Program-made: the position numbers and the translations under genes
Shown here: one piece after another, positions 30,114 to 39,332 of the stretch
Numbering within the stretch: position 1 is the stretch's first letter
How the letters are laid out: each line of letters starts with the position of its first letter
The notes under the pieces: generated by a model
What the model was told of the DNA's origin: nothing
Databases searched by the model: none
What the model saw: the letters and a program-made list of their open reading frames with translations, nothing else
Source: Candidatus Sphingomonas excrementigallinarum
GTDB lineage: Bacteria > Pseudomonadota > Alphaproteobacteria > Sphingomonadales > Sphingomonadaceae
DNA length: 64,000 nt
Reading direction: 5' to 3'
Assembly: GCA_019112965.1 (NCBI GenBank)
Contig: DXIH01000152.1
Location: 1 to 64,000 of the forward strand

Positions 30114-32141
30114 GTGGCGACCGACGAGGCGGTGATAGCGAAGGGGCGCGACCGGCGACGGTCGCAGCCCTATCCGATGATGCGACGCAAACGGCGTATC
30201 TGGAAGCGGCGATCGATCCAGCGGCGTATCCGAATCCTGGCCGTCCTGTTCGTCGTCGCGCTGGCGATGGCGGGGCTGCTGGCATTGGCTCGCGGCGGAA
30301 AGCCTCTGGTCGATCCCACTCAGGCACTGCGACGTGCGACTGCGGCACTGGAAGCAGGCAATTATCATTCGGCGCACGATCAGGCGCGGCAGGCGGCGGA
30401 CGCAGCACCCCGGTCGCGGACGGCGCAGATGATGCTGGCGCGGACCAGCCTGTTGCTCGGCGAAGGGGTGACGGCCGATGCGGCCCTCGACCGGGCCTTG
30501 GCCGACGGCGTGCCGCTGAACGAGACGCTGGCGGCCAGGGCCGAGGCGCGGCTGATCCAGGGCGATCTGGCGGGTGCACAGGATGCGGTCGACCGGATGC
30601 CGGCCGAACGCGACGCCGCCATGGCGCGGATCGCGGCGCAGGTAGAGGCAGCAGAGGACGACAGCGGCTTTGGTGGCGCGGCTTTGCGGCAGGAGCTGCA
30701 GAGGCTGGCCGACCTCAATCCCAAGGATGCGCGCATCTGGACCGACCTCGGACGGAGCCGGTTCGGTGCGGGCGACATGGAGGGGGCGTCGCTGGCAGCG
30801 GCACGCGCGGCCGGGTTGGCGCCCGCCGACCCCGATGCGCTGACCCTGCAGGGCGAAGTGCTGCGCGCCCGTTACGGGTTGGCCGCCGGACTGCCCTGGT
30901 TCCAGGCGGCGCTGGCGCAAGATGCCTATCACCTGCGGGCACTGCTTCAATATGCCGCGACGCTTGGCGACCTGGGTCGGGCGAGCGAGGCGCTGGCCGC
31001 GACGCGTTCGGCCCTGGTGTCGCAACCGGGCAATCCCGAAGCCTTTTATCTCCAGGCGGTCATCGCGGCCCGGGCAGGACGTTACGCCCTGGCGCAGCAG
31101 CTCCTGCAGCTGACCGGCGGCACGCTGCGAATGCGGCCCGGCGTGGCGATGCTGGAGGGGGCGGTCGCCTATGCGCAGGGGCGGCCACAGCGGGCGGTGC
31201 GTGCCTGGACTCGACTGGTCACCATGCAGCCGATGAACGTCGTGGCGCGCCAGTTGCTCGCCGCGGCACAGATCGGCGCGGGCGATAGGCCCGCCGCGCT
31301 CGCGACGCTGCGTCCGATCCTGGCGCGGACGGATGCGGCTGGCTACGCCATCCGGCTCGGGATCGTGGCCGATCCCGATGCCGCCGCCGCGTTGAGCGAC
31401 CGCGCTGCGCTGGCCCGGAGAGGCGATGCCGCCATCTTCCGATCCGATCGGGCCGTCATCGATCTGAAGATCGGAGCGAAGGATGCCCCGACCGATCCCA
31501 CCTATGCGCTGGGCCTGATCCGGGGGCTGGCGAGCCAGGGCGACCGCGCCGGTGCGATCCGGGTCGCCCAGTCGCTGGTCGCCGCAAGTCCCGGCGCCCC
31601 GGCCGCGCAGCTGGCTTACGGCGATATACTTGCCACTGCGGGGCGAAATGCCGAGGCCTTGAGGCCTTATGCCAAGGCGGCGGACCTGACCTTCGACGAG
31701 CCGACCATGTTGCGACTGGTCGACAGCTATCAGCGGACGGGGCGTGCGCGGGACGCGGCGGTCAGCCTGGGGCTGTATCTTTCCCAGAACCCGCAAAGCG
31801 TGCCCGCCCGTCGCCTGCTCGCTCAGTGGCAGATGGCCGCCGGTCGATGGGACGACGCCATCGAAACGCTGGAGGGGCTCCGCGCTCAACTCGGGTTGCG
31901 CGATATCGCGCTGCTGCACGATCTGGCCGTCGCGTATGTCGGGGCGGGGGACGGCGTGGTGGCGCGGCGCTATGCGGCGGCGGCCTATCGACTGGCGCCG
32001 ATGAATGCGGCGGTCGCGGACGCCTATGGGCAGGCGCTGGCGGCGGACGGTGCGCCGGACGCCGCGCGGCAGTTGTTCGACAAGGCGCTGGCCCTCGCAC
32101 CGGGTGATCCCACGATCCTCGCCCACCGCGCCGCGCTCTGA
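30114..32141 (+). CDS. TPR-repeat membrane-anchored protein of the exopolysaccharide cluster
   Basis: A 675-residue protein starting at a GTG two bases after the sugar transferase stop. A very basic N-terminus (about 20-42) precedes one transmembrane helix (ILAVLFVVALAMAGLLALA, about 43-61). The rest is a long chain of TPR-like pairs. Examples are TAALEAGNYHSAHDQARQAA (about 75-94) and AAYRLAPMNAAVADAYGQAL near the C-terminus. It is rich in Ala/Arg and has no enzyme motif. It resembles the large TPR proteins (PrsT-like) found with exopolysaccharide/PEP-CTERM clusters, which act as assembly scaffolds in the periplasm. That role is inferred from context. Confidence 0.8.
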   Translation: MATDEAVIAKGRDRRRSQPYPMMRRKRRIWKRRSIQRRIRILAVLFVVALAMAGLLALARGGKPLVDPTQALRRATAALEAGNYHSAHDQARQAADAAPRSRTAQMMLARTSLLLGEGVTADAALDRALADGVPLNETLAARAEARLIQGDLAGAQDAVDRMPAERDAAMARIAAQVEAAEDDSGFGGAALRQELQRLADLNPKDARIWTDLGRSRFGAGDMEGASLAAARAAGLAPADPDALTLQGEVLRARYGLAAGLPWFQAALAQDAYHLRALLQYAATLGDLGRASEALAATRSALVSQPGNPEAFYLQAVIAARAGRYALAQQLLQLTGGTLRMRPGVAMLEGAVAYAQGRPQRAVRAWTRLVTMQPMNVVARQLLAAAQIGAGDRPAALATLRPILARTDAAGYAIRLGIVADPDAAAALSDRAALARRGDAAIFRSDRAVIDLKIGAKDAPTDPTYALGLIRGLASQGDRAGAIRVAQSLVAASPGAPAAQLAYGDILATAGRNAEALRPYAKAADLTFDEPTMLRLVDSYQRTGRARDAAVSLGLYLSQNPQSVPARRLLAQWQMAAGRWDDAIETLEGLRAQLGLRDIALLHDLAVAYVGAGDGVVARRYAAAAYRLAPMNAAVADAYGQALAADGAPDAARQLFDKALALAPGDPTILAHRAAL

Positions 32142-32187
32142 AGCTGCTCGCTTGGCAGGCGGGGGGCGGTGCCGTACCAGCGCAGCC

Positions 32188-33009
32188 ATGACCGATCTTG
32201 CCCATTCCGCTTTGGAGCGTATCGCCGCGGCGCTGGAGCGTCTCGCGCCGCCGCCCGCCCCCTCGGCCGATCCGCTCGCCCATCCGGCCTATCGGTGGCG
32301 GGGCGGGGCGCTCGATGCCGCGCGTGGGTTCTCGCCGATGCCGCTCGGCTTGTTGCAGGGGCTGGATCGGCAGCGCGAGGCGTTGCTTGCCAATCTGTTC
32401 CGGCTGGCGGACGGTCATGCGGCGCAGGACGTGCTGCTCTGGGGCGCGCGGGGCACAGGCAAGTCGGCGCTGGTCAAGGCGGGCGTTGCCACCGTCCAGG
32501 CTGATCGGCCGGGGCGGCTGGCGCTAGTGTCGGTCGATACGCTCGACAGCCTGCCGGAATTGTTCGCCATGTTGGAGGGTGTCGACCGCGCCTTTGCCGT
32601 GTTCATCGACGATCTCGGGTTCGACGAAGCGGGGGAGGGGCGCAAGCTCCGCTCGCTGCTCGACGGCGGCGCGGAGGCGCGGCCAGCCCATGTCCGGCTG
32701 CTCGTCACCGCCAATCGCCGCCATCTTTTGCCGCGCGACCTGAGCGAACAGGACAGCGCGATCAATCCCCGCGATGTCGTCGACGACCAGCTTGCGCTTT
32801 CCGATCGGTTCGGTCTCAGCCTGGGATTCCACACGCTCGATCAGGACGGATATCTGGCGATCGTGCGCGCCTATGCAGCGCGGCATGACCTGCCGTTCGA
32901 CGGGGACGAGGCGGTGAACTGGGCGACCCGTCGGGGCAGCCGTTCGGGCCGCGTGGCGTGGCAGTATATCGTCGATCTGGCGGGGCGGATGGGGCGAAGT
33001 CTGTCATAA
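32188..33009 (+). CDS. DUF815-type AAA+ ATPase
   Basis: A 273-residue P-loop ATPase. The ATG at 32188 begins MTDLAHSALERIAAALERL; a longer in-frame reading through the TPR gene is not credible. The Walker A GARGTGKSA is at about 86-94, Walker B-like FAVFIDDLGFDE at about 138-149, and the sensor-1 LLVTANRRHLLPRD follows at about 171-184. SGRVAWQYIVDLAGR near the C-terminus is typical of the family. The function of DUF815 ATPases is not established. It sits between the exopolysaccharide cluster and tRNA-Pro. Confidence 0.88.
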   Translation: MTDLAHSALERIAAALERLAPPPAPSADPLAHPAYRWRGGALDAARGFSPMPLGLLQGLDRQREALLANLFRLADGHAAQDVLLWGARGTGKSALVKAGVATVQADRPGRLALVSVDTLDSLPELFAMLEGVDRAFAVFIDDLGFDEAGEGRKLRSLLDGGAEARPAHVRLLVTANRRHLLPRDLSEQDSAINPRDVVDDQLALSDRFGLSLGFHTLDQDGYLAIVRAYAARHDLPFDGDEAVNWATRRGSRSGRVAWQYIVDLAGRMGRSLS

Positions 33010-33124
33010 TTTCGCCGACGGATAAAAAACCGCTTGCGCGCTTTCAAACCGCTGGCTATTGGCGCGCCTCCAGCACGGATCGGCCTTCCCGAAAGGCTCT
33101 GAAAACCGATCCGTACTCTCTAGT

Positions 33125-33201
33125 CGGGGAGTAGCTCAGCCTGGTAGAGCACTGCCTTCGGGAGGCAGGGGCCGGAGGTTCGAATCCTCTCTCCCCGACC
33201 A
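33125..33201 (+). tRNA. tRNA-Pro (anticodon CGG)
   Basis: A 77-base cloverleaf. The acceptor stem is CGGGGAG/CTCCCCG, followed by discriminator A and an encoded CCA. The anticodon stem CTGCC/GGCAG holds loop TTCGGGA with anticodon CGG at about 33159-33161, reading CCG codons. The T-loop is GGTTCGAATC. Its last 27 bases differ from those of the tRNA-Pro(TGG) at 61732 in one position. Confidence 0.97.
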
Positions 33202-33278
33202 TTTTCGCCGCTGATGATGCGGCCTGCCTCACCGATAGCGAACAGCACCGAACGGGCGATGTAGCCTGACCGGGTAGC

Positions 33279-33830
33279 ATGACCTGGCTCGAATCCATCG
33301 CCTTTGTCCTCGGTGTCGCAAATGTCACGCTGGTCGTGCGGCGCAGCCTGTGGAACTATCCGGTCGCGCTGGTGATGGTGTCGCTCTACGCCCTGCTGTT
33401 CTGGCGTGAGCGGCTATACAGCGACGCGGCGTTGCAGCTCTTTTTCTTCATCCTCAACCTCTATGGCTGGATCGTCTGGCGGCGCAGCGTCGCACGCGAA
33501 GGCGAGGTGGCGGTGGCGATACTCACGATCCGAGCCCGTTGCTACTGGCTGGCTGGAATCGCCGTGGCGGCCGCTCCATGGGGGCGCGCGATGGCGCACT
33601 GGACCGACGCGGCCATGCCCTATTGGGACGCCGCCAATGCCGTCGTCAGCGTTGCGGCGCAGATTTTGCTGGCAAGGCGACGGCTGGAGAATTGGTTGCT
33701 CTGGATCGCGGTGGATATCTCTTCCATCGCGCTTTACGCGGTGAAGGGCCTGACGCTGACCGCTTTTCTCTATGTCATCTTTCTGGGACTGTCGCTGTGG
33801 GGCTATCGCGAATGGCGAGGACGCGCGTGA
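33279..33830 (+). CDS. pnuC: Nicotinamide riboside transporter PnuC
   Basis: A 183-residue inner-membrane protein with about six to seven hydrophobic segments. It has the PnuC motifs WNYPVALVMVSLYALLF (about 26-42) and YSDAALQLFFFILNLYGWIV (about 47-66), which line the substrate site and dimer surface. PnuC proteins move unphosphorylated nicotinamide riboside by facilitated diffusion, trapped inside by phosphorylation. The next gene encodes just such a kinase and overlaps the pnuC stop, which supports nicotinamide riboside over thiamine (PnuT) as substrate. Confidence 0.92.
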   Translation: MTWLESIAFVLGVANVTLVVRRSLWNYPVALVMVSLYALLFWRERLYSDAALQLFFFILNLYGWIVWRRSVAREGEVAVAILTIRARCYWLAGIAVAAAPWGRAMAHWTDAAMPYWDAANAVVSVAAQILLARRRLENWLLWIAVDISSIALYAVKGLTLTAFLYVIFLGLSLWGYREWRGRA

Positions 33831-34354
33831 GGAGCATCTGTCTTCACGGCCCCGAGAGCACCGGCAAGTCGACCGTCGGGCCGCGTCTGGCCAAGGCCCT
33901 GGGCGGACAATATCTCCCGGAATATGGCCGCGACTATGCCGAGGCGCATGGCACCGACTTCACCATGGCCGATCTGCTGGCGATCGCGCGGGGGCATGAC
34001 GCAATGCTCGCCGAGGCCATGGCGCGCGGCCCCTGGCCGGTCGTCACCGACACCGATCCGTTGATGACCGCGGTCTGGGCGGACATGCTGTTCGGTCGGC
34101 GTGATCCCTGGTTCGCCGAATGGAACCGCCTGTCGGACTTCTACCTGCTCTTCGCCCCCGACCTGCCCTGGGTCGAGGATGGCACCCGCCTGTTCGGCAC
34201 ACTCGCCGAGCGGCAACGCTTCTTCGAATGGTCGCGGGACGAGCTGGATCGGCGCGACGTGCGCTATGCCCTGGTCGAAGGGCAGGGCGAGAGCCGTTAT
34301 GCAAATGCGCTGGCCGCGATCGATAGCTTTGGCATCCGCGCACATCTTTGCTAA
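33827..34354 (+). CDS. Ribosylnicotinamide kinase-like P-loop ATPase (NadR C-terminal type)
   Basis: A 175-residue P-loop kinase beginning [16 protein letters not shown], with the Walker A GPESTGKS near the start. [10 protein letters not shown] (about 33-42) and [19 protein letters not shown] (about 68-86) match the ribosylnicotinamide kinase part of NadR. The NMN adenylyltransferase and HTH parts of NadR are absent. The GTG overlaps the pnuC stop (GTGA) and has GAGG six bases upstream; an ATG at 33812 would add five residues. With PnuC it forms an uptake-and-trap route from nicotinamide riboside to NMN for NAD salvage. Confidence 0.88.
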   Translation: MRSICLHGPESTGKSTVGPRLAKALGGQYLPEYGRDYAEAHGTDFTMADLLAIARGHDAMLAEAMARGPWPVVTDTDPLMTAVWADMLFGRRDPWFAEWNRLSDFYLLFAPDLPWVEDGTRLFGTLAERQRFFEWSRDELDRRDVRYALVEGQGESRYANALAAIDSFGIRAHLC

Positions 34355-34392
34355 CGGCGGATGCAATAGCTTTTCAGGAAACCATTCCCCCC

Positions 34393-36204
34393 GTGTCCAC
34401 GCCGCTCGACAAGATCCGCAACTTCTCCATCATCGCGCATATCGACCATGGCAAGTCGACGCTCGCCGATCGCCTGATCCAGTTTACCGGCGGCCTGACC
34501 GACCGTGAGATGAGCGAACAGGTTCTCGACAATATGGAGATCGAGAAGGAACGCGGCATCACCATCAAGGCGCAGACGGTGCGCCTGGCGTACAAGGCGC
34601 AGGACGGCGAGACGTATACGCTGAACCTGATGGACACGCCGGGCCATGTCGACTTCGCCTACGAAGTCAGCCGGTCGCTGGCGGCGTGCGAAGGCGCACT
34701 CCTGGTCGTCGATGCCGCGCAGGGCGTCGAGGCGCAGACGCTGGCCAACGTCTATCAGTCGATCGAGCATGACCATGAGATCGTGCCGGTCATCAACAAG
34801 ATCGATCTCCCCGCCGCCGAGCCCGAAAAGGTTCGCGCCGAGATTGAGGACGTGATTGGCATCGACGCCTCGGGCGCGGTGCTGGCCAGCGCCAAGTCGG
34901 GTATCGGCATCGGCGACATCCTGGAAGCGATCGTCAAGAACATCCCCGCGCCCAAGGGCGATGCGACCGCGCCGCTGAAGGCGATGCTGGTCGACAGCTG
35001 GTACGACCCCTATCTGGGCGTCGTCATCTTGGTCCGCGTGATGGAAGGCACCCTGAAAAAGGGGCAGCAGATCAAGTTCATGCAGGCGGGCACGACCCAT
35101 CTGATCGACCGCGTCGGCTGTTTCCGCCCCAAGATCGAGCAGCTGACCGAGCTGGGCGTGGGCGAGATCGGCTTCATCACCGCGCAGATCAAGGATGTGG
35201 CGCAGGCGCGCGTCGGCGACACGCTGACCGACGCCAAGAAGCCGACCGAGCAGGCGCTGCCGGGCTTCAAGGAAGTCCAGCCGGTCGTGTTCTGCGGCCT
35301 GTTCCCGGTCGACGCCAACGACTTCGAGAAGCTGCGCGAGTCGATCAGCAAGCTGCGGCTGAACGACGCCTCGTTCAGCTTCGAGATGGAAACCTCGGCG
35401 GCACTGGGCTTCGGTTTCCGTTGCGGCTTCCTGGGGCTGCTGCATCTGGAGATCATCCAGGAGCGTCTGACCCGCGAGTACGACCTCGACCTCATCACCA
35501 CTGCGCCGTCGGTGGTGTACCAGATCGAGCTGACCCATGGCGGCGGCCAGATCGACCTGCACAACCCGGCCGACATGCCCGATCCCAACAAGATCGAGTC
35601 GATCAGCGAGCCGTGGATCGAGGCGACCATCTATGTCCCCGACGAATATCTGGGCAGCATCCTGAAGCTGTGCCAGGATCGGCGCGGCATCCAGAAGAAC
35701 CTGACCTATGTCGGCGGCCGTGCGCAGGCGACCTATGAGCTGCCGCTCAACGAAGTCGTGTTCGATTTCTACGACCGGCTGAAATCGCTGTCGAAGGGCT
35801 ATGCCAGTTTCGACTATCACCAGATCGGCTATCGCGAGGGCGACCTCGTCAAGATGTCGATCCTGGTCAACGAAGAGCCGGTCGACGCGCTGTCGATGAT
35901 CGTCCACCGCGGCACCGCCGAGACGCGCGGTCGCGGCATGTGCGAGCGGCTGAAGGAACTGATCCCACGCCACCTGTTCAAAATCCCGATCCAGGCGGCG
36001 ATCGGCGGCAAGGTGATCGCGCGCGAGACGATCAGCGCGATGCGCAAGGACGTGACCGCCAAATGCTATGGCGGCGACGCAACACGTAAGCGTAAGCTGC
36101 TGGAAAAGCAGAAGAAGGGTAAGGCCAAGATGCGCGAGTACGGCTCGGTCAGCATCCCGCAGGAAGCCTTCATTGCCGCGCTGCGCATGGGCGACGAGGC
36201 GTAA
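34393..36204 (+). CDS. lepA: Elongation factor 4 (LepA)
   Basis: Ribosomal GTPase that back-translocates or remodels stalled ribosomes. The GTG start gives [23 protein letters not shown] (603 residues, the usual length); a reading from 34348 would add 15 non-conserved residues. G1 is AHIDHGKS (about 14-21), G3 is DTPGH (about 87-91) and G4 is NKID (about 139-142). The C-terminal CTD unique to LepA carries [17 protein letters not shown] and ends [11 protein letters not shown]. Convergent features and a family B repeat follow the stop. Confidence 0.96.
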   Translation: MSTPLDKIRNFSIIAHIDHGKSTLADRLIQFTGGLTDREMSEQVLDNMEIEKERGITIKAQTVRLAYKAQDGETYTLNLMDTPGHVDFAYEVSRSLAACEGALLVVDAAQGVEAQTLANVYQSIEHDHEIVPVINKIDLPAAEPEKVRAEIEDVIGIDASGAVLASAKSGIGIGDILEAIVKNIPAPKGDATAPLKAMLVDSWYDPYLGVVILVRVMEGTLKKGQQIKFMQAGTTHLIDRVGCFRPKIEQLTELGVGEIGFITAQIKDVAQARVGDTLTDAKKPTEQALPGFKEVQPVVFCGLFPVDANDFEKLRESISKLRLNDASFSFEMETSAALGFGFRCGFLGLLHLEIIQERLTREYDLDLITTAPSVVYQIELTHGGGQIDLHNPADMPDPNKIESISEPWIEATIYVPDEYLGSILKLCQDRRGIQKNLTYVGGRAQATYELPLNEVVFDFYDRLKSLSKGYASFDYHQIGYREGDLVKMSILVNEEPVDALSMIVHRGTAETRGRGMCERLKELIPRHLFKIPIQAAIGGKVIARETISAMRKDVTAKCYGGDATRKRKLLEKQKKGKAKMREYGSVSIPQEAFIAALRMGDEA

Positions 36205-36211
36205 CTCTAAA

Positions 36212-36338
36212 TCCTCCCCAAGCTCGCTTGGGGAGGGGGACCGCCGCGAAGCGGTGGTGGAGGAGCAAAGCCACGCTCGCCAAGGCCCCTCCGTCAGGGC
36301 TTCGCCCTGCCACCTCCCCAAGCAAGCTTGGGGAGGAA
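36212..36338. repeat. Intergenic palindromic element, family B (full copy)
   Basis: Terminal palindrome CTCCCCAAGCTCGCTTGGGG, hairpin ACCGCCGCGAAGCGGTGGT, GGAGG, variable middle, CCCCTCCGTC, hairpin CAGGGCTTCGCCCTG and terminal palindrome CTCCCCAAGCAAGCTTGGGG. Same order as the copy at 20680-20808 with different stem bases that remain paired. It lies between lepA and modA. Confidence 0.82.
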
Positions 36339-36421
36339 TTCACTGGCGATCGAAGGAATAAATTCGTTCCTTGCGCGTTACAGCCTTTGAACGCCATCAA
36401 GGCGAAAAGGGGACGCCGTTG

Positions 36422-37171
36422 ATGGGACTACGATTTGCCGCACTGGTCGGCGCACTCAGCCTGTCCGTTCCGGCCGTTGCGCAGATCCGCCCCCCGCTGG
36501 TCCTCGCCGCTGCCAGCCTACAGGAATCGATGACCGCCGCGGCCGATGCCTGGGCGAAGAAGGGCCATCCCCGTCCCGTCATCTCGTTTGCCGCCTCCTC
36601 GGCGCTGGCGCGACAGGTGCAGGCGGGGGGCAAGGCCGATCTGTTCGCCTCGGCGGATGAGGAATGGATGGACATCCTGCAAAAGGATGGCCTGCTCGCC
36701 GACAAGACCCGGAGCGCGTTTTTGGGCAACCGCTTGGTCGTGATCGCGCCCATGGGCAAGGGCGGGCAGGTAACGACGCGCACGCTGGGCAAGACGCTAT
36801 CCGCCGGGCCGCTCGCCATGGCCGATACCGACAGCGTGCCCGCGGGCAAATATGGCAAGGCGGCGCTCGAGAAACTGGGCGCGTGGTCCATGGTCGCGCC
36901 GCATGTCGTGCGTGCCGAGAATGTCCGCGCGGCACTTGCCCTGGTCGAGCGGGGGGCTGCTCCTTACGGTATCGTCTATGCGACCGACGCCAAGGCGTCG
37001 CCGCGCGTCCGCGTGGTCGGCATGTTCCCGGCCGCCAGCCATCCGCCGATCACCTATCCGCTCGCCCGGCTGAAGGCCGCGACCAACCCGGAAAGCGAAG
37101 GTTTCCGCCGCTTCCTGTTGTCGGGCGAGGGCAAGGCGATCTTCCGGCGCTACGGCTTTTCGACGCGATGA
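36422..37171 (+). CDS. modA: Molybdate ABC transporter substrate-binding protein
   Basis: Periplasmic molybdate/tungstate-binding protein, 249 residues. The signal peptide MGLRFAALVGALSLSVPAVA is followed by the mature start QIRPPLVLAAASLQESM; the AAASL segment is the family's first oxyanion-contact loop. SFAASSALARQVQAGGKADLF (about 58-78, core SSALARQV) and SVPAGKYGKAAL (about 136-147) are the other ModA signatures. An earlier start at 36371 would lose the signal. modB starts seven bases after the stop. Confidence 0.94.
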   Translation: MGLRFAALVGALSLSVPAVAQIRPPLVLAAASLQESMTAAADAWAKKGHPRPVISFAASSALARQVQAGGKADLFASADEEWMDILQKDGLLADKTRSAFLGNRLVVIAPMGKGGQVTTRTLGKTLSAGPLAMADTDSVPAGKYGKAALEKLGAWSMVAPHVVRAENVRAALALVERGAAPYGIVYATDAKASPRVRVVGMFPAASHPPITYPLARLKAATNPESEGFRRFLLSGEGKAIFRRYGFSTR

Positions 37172-37178
37172 TGGCGTG

Positions 37179-37868
37179 ATGCTGTCTGCCGAGGAATGGG
37201 GAATCGTCCGGCTGTCGCTGCTGGTCGGCGGCACGGCGATGCTCGTGACCCTGCCGATCGCCTTTCTTCTGGCCTGGGCACTGGCGCGGGGGCGGTTTCC
37301 CGGGCGGGTGCTGCTCGACGGGATCGTTCATCTGCCGCTGGTCGTGCCGCCGGTCGTCACTGGCTGGGTGTTGCTGCTGGCTTTCGGGCCGGAGGGGCCG
37401 GTCGGGCGCTGGCTGGCGGAGTGGTTCGGCGTCAGCGTGTTGTTCCGCTGGACGGGCGCGGCGATCGCGGCGGGTGTCATGGCCTTGCCGCTGGTGGTGC
37501 GCGCGATCCGCTTGTCGATCGAGGCGGTCGATCCCCGACTGGAGCAGGCCGCCCGGACGCTGGGGGCGGGGCGCGCGCGTGTCTTTGCTACCATCACTTT
37601 GCCGCTATGCGCGCCGGGCGTCCTGGCCGGACTGGTGCTGGGCTTTGCGCGCTCGATCGGCGAGTTCGGAGCGACGATCACCTTCGTCTCCAACGTCCCC
37701 GGCGAGACGGCGACCCTGCCGCTCGCCATCTATTCGGCGCTTCAGCGGCCGGGGGGCGAGGACATGGTGTGGCGGCTGGCCAGTGTCTCGGTCGTCCTGT
37801 CGCTGGTCGCGCTGATCGCCTCCGAATGGCTGGCGCGGCGGATGGGGCGGGGGCTGCATGTCCTTTGA
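37179..37868 (+). CDS. modB: Molybdate ABC transporter permease
   Basis: Inner-membrane permease of the molybdate importer, 229 residues from the ATG (a GTG three bases earlier is equally possible). Five to six hydrophobic segments are present. The EAA-type loop that docks on the ATPase is QAARTLGAGRARVFATITLP, and GFARSIGEFGATITFVSN is the conserved stretch after it. It overlaps modC by 11 bases. Confidence 0.94.
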   Translation: MLSAEEWGIVRLSLLVGGTAMLVTLPIAFLLAWALARGRFPGRVLLDGIVHLPLVVPPVVTGWVLLLAFGPEGPVGRWLAEWFGVSVLFRWTGAAIAAGVMALPLVVRAIRLSIEAVDPRLEQAARTLGAGRARVFATITLPLCAPGVLAGLVLGFARSIGEFGATITFVSNVPGETATLPLAIYSALQRPGGEDMVWRLASVSVVLSLVALIASEWLARRMGRGLHVL

Positions 37869-38463
37869 TGTCGATGTCACCGTGCGGCGTGGCGACGGGC
37901 AGATCGCGGCGCGCTTCGTTACCGGGCCGGGGGCGACCGTGTTGTTCGGCCCGTCGGGCGTCGGCAAGACCACGATCATGCAAATGGTCGCCGGACTGGT
38001 CCGCCCGGAAAGCGGCCATGTCCGGGTCGCGGGCGAGACGCTGTTCGACGCCGCCGCCCGCATCGATGTCCGCCCCGAACAGCGCCGGATAGGCTATGTC
38101 TTTCAGGAACCGCGCCTGTTCCCCCACCGGCGGGTCGCCGCCAATCTGCGCTATGGCATGGCGCGCGGTGCGGGTGACTGGGACGGCGTGATCGCGATGC
38201 TGGGCATCGGCCATCTGCTGGACCGTTGGCCGCGTAGCCTGTCCGGTGGCGAGGCGCGGCGGGTGGCGATCGGGCGGGCTTTGCTCAGCAACCCGCGCGT
38301 CCTTCTGCTGGACGAGCCGCTGTCGTCGCTCGACCGCGCGCGTCGGGGGGACATTCTGGACGCGCTGGAGGCGGTGCGTGACTGCAGCGGCATCCCGATC
38401 CTGATGGTGACGCACGATCCCGAGGAAGCCGAGCGGATCGCCACCGCCATCGTGCGGCTCTAA
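37858..38463 (+). CDS. modC: Molybdate ABC transporter ATP-binding protein, short form
   Basis: Nucleotide-binding subunit, 201 residues. Walker A GPSGVGKTT (about 30-38), Q-loop VFQEPRLFPH (about 80-89), signature LSGGEARRVAIGRALL (about 127-142), Walker B VLLLDEPLSSLD (about 147-158) and the H-loop THDPEEAER (about 181-189) are all intact. The C-terminal MOBE/TOBE molybdate-sensing domain of typical ModC (about 350 residues) is absent: the protein stops right after the ABC domain. It is still likely to work, but without that regulatory domain. Confidence 0.92.
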   Translation: MSFDVDVTVRRGDGQIAARFVTGPGATVLFGPSGVGKTTIMQMVAGLVRPESGHVRVAGETLFDAAARIDVRPEQRRIGYVFQEPRLFPHRRVAANLRYGMARGAGDWDGVIAMLGIGHLLDRWPRSLSGGEARRVAIGRALLSNPRVLLLDEPLSSLDRARRGDILDALEAVRDCSGIPILMVTHDPEEAERIATAIVRL

Positions 38464-39251
38464 CGGACGGCCTTAGCAGGCGGATCGGTGCACCACAGGA
38501 CCTGTCCGACCAGCCGGGGCTTGGGACAGGCGCGATCGGGCAGGGGAAGCGGTCGGCCCGGCTGCCATAGTTTCAGCCGACGCAACGTCTCAGGCATTTC
38601 CGAGTCGATCACCGCCAGCGGATTGCCGTCGCCATAGCGCGTCCCGCTACGGTAGCGGAGGACGGGCGTATAGCGGCCGCTCGCGTTCATCCGGTTCACC
38701 GTGATCCAGAAGCCGAACGGTGCGTCGGACGTCGGGACGGCGGAGACGATCGCGCCCCGCAAGGCGCCCTTTTCGATAAAGCGGACCTCCTGGTTGTTGT
38801 TGCGGCTCGTCTGCTGGCGAAAGACGGGTAGGAAGCGCCCGCCCGCCCGGTCATAGGACAGGGCCATGCGCCCGACCCGCTGGTCGCCATTACCGGCATG
38901 GACGCTTGCGACCTGCACCCAGAGCAGGGCGCGGTCGGCGCTGGGGCGGACGATCCGTGCGCTTTCCAGATAATGGGATTCGTCGAATGAGCCGGGCTGG
39001 CTCGGATTGGCCAACAGATCGTCAAGCGCGGGGCGGCACGTCCGTCCGCCGTCGCGCGTGAGGCAAAGGTGCAACTTGCCCGGCGCGGTATCGCCGCCGG
39101 GGTCCTCGACATCCGGGCCCTGGCTCGCCACAAGTCGCCAGCCCGGGGCCATGCCGGAAAGATCGACGGGCGGCGGTGCCGCAGCAACGGCAGGCAGCGC
39201 CAGCATGGCGAGCCACGGCAACAGGCGGCGGGTATCAAGACGTGCCTTCAT
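38460..39251 (-). CDS. Hypothetical secreted protein
   Basis: A 263-residue exported protein of unknown function. The ATG at 39251 has GGAGG about eight bases upstream and gives a signal peptide MKARLDTRRLLPWLAMLALPAVAAA. The mature part has no recognised domain. Notable stretches are KLHLCLTRDGGRTCRP (about 61-76) and DRACPKPRLVGQVLWCTD at the C-terminus; two Cys pairs may be disulfides. It is convergent with modC, overlapping by four bases at the 3' ends. Confidence 0.7.
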   Translation of the reverse strand: MKARLDTRRLLPWLAMLALPAVAAAPPPVDLSGMAPGWRLVASQGPDVEDPGGDTAPGKLHLCLTRDGGRTCRPALDDLLANPSQPGSFDESHYLESARIVRPSADRALLWVQVASVHAGNGDQRVGRMALSYDRAGGRFLPVFRQQTSRNNNQEVRFIEKGALRGAIVSAVPTSDAPFGFWITVNRMNASGRYTPVLRYRSGTRYGDGNPLAVIDSEMPETLRRLKLWQPGRPLPLPDRACPKPRLVGQVLWCTDPPAKAVR

Positions 39252-39332
39252 GTCCCTTCCTCCCTCGAATCGAATGTGCGGCAGCGCGGATGGCTCCGTC
39301 ATGAAGCGGGGGTGACGTTCCTGATAGTCCTG

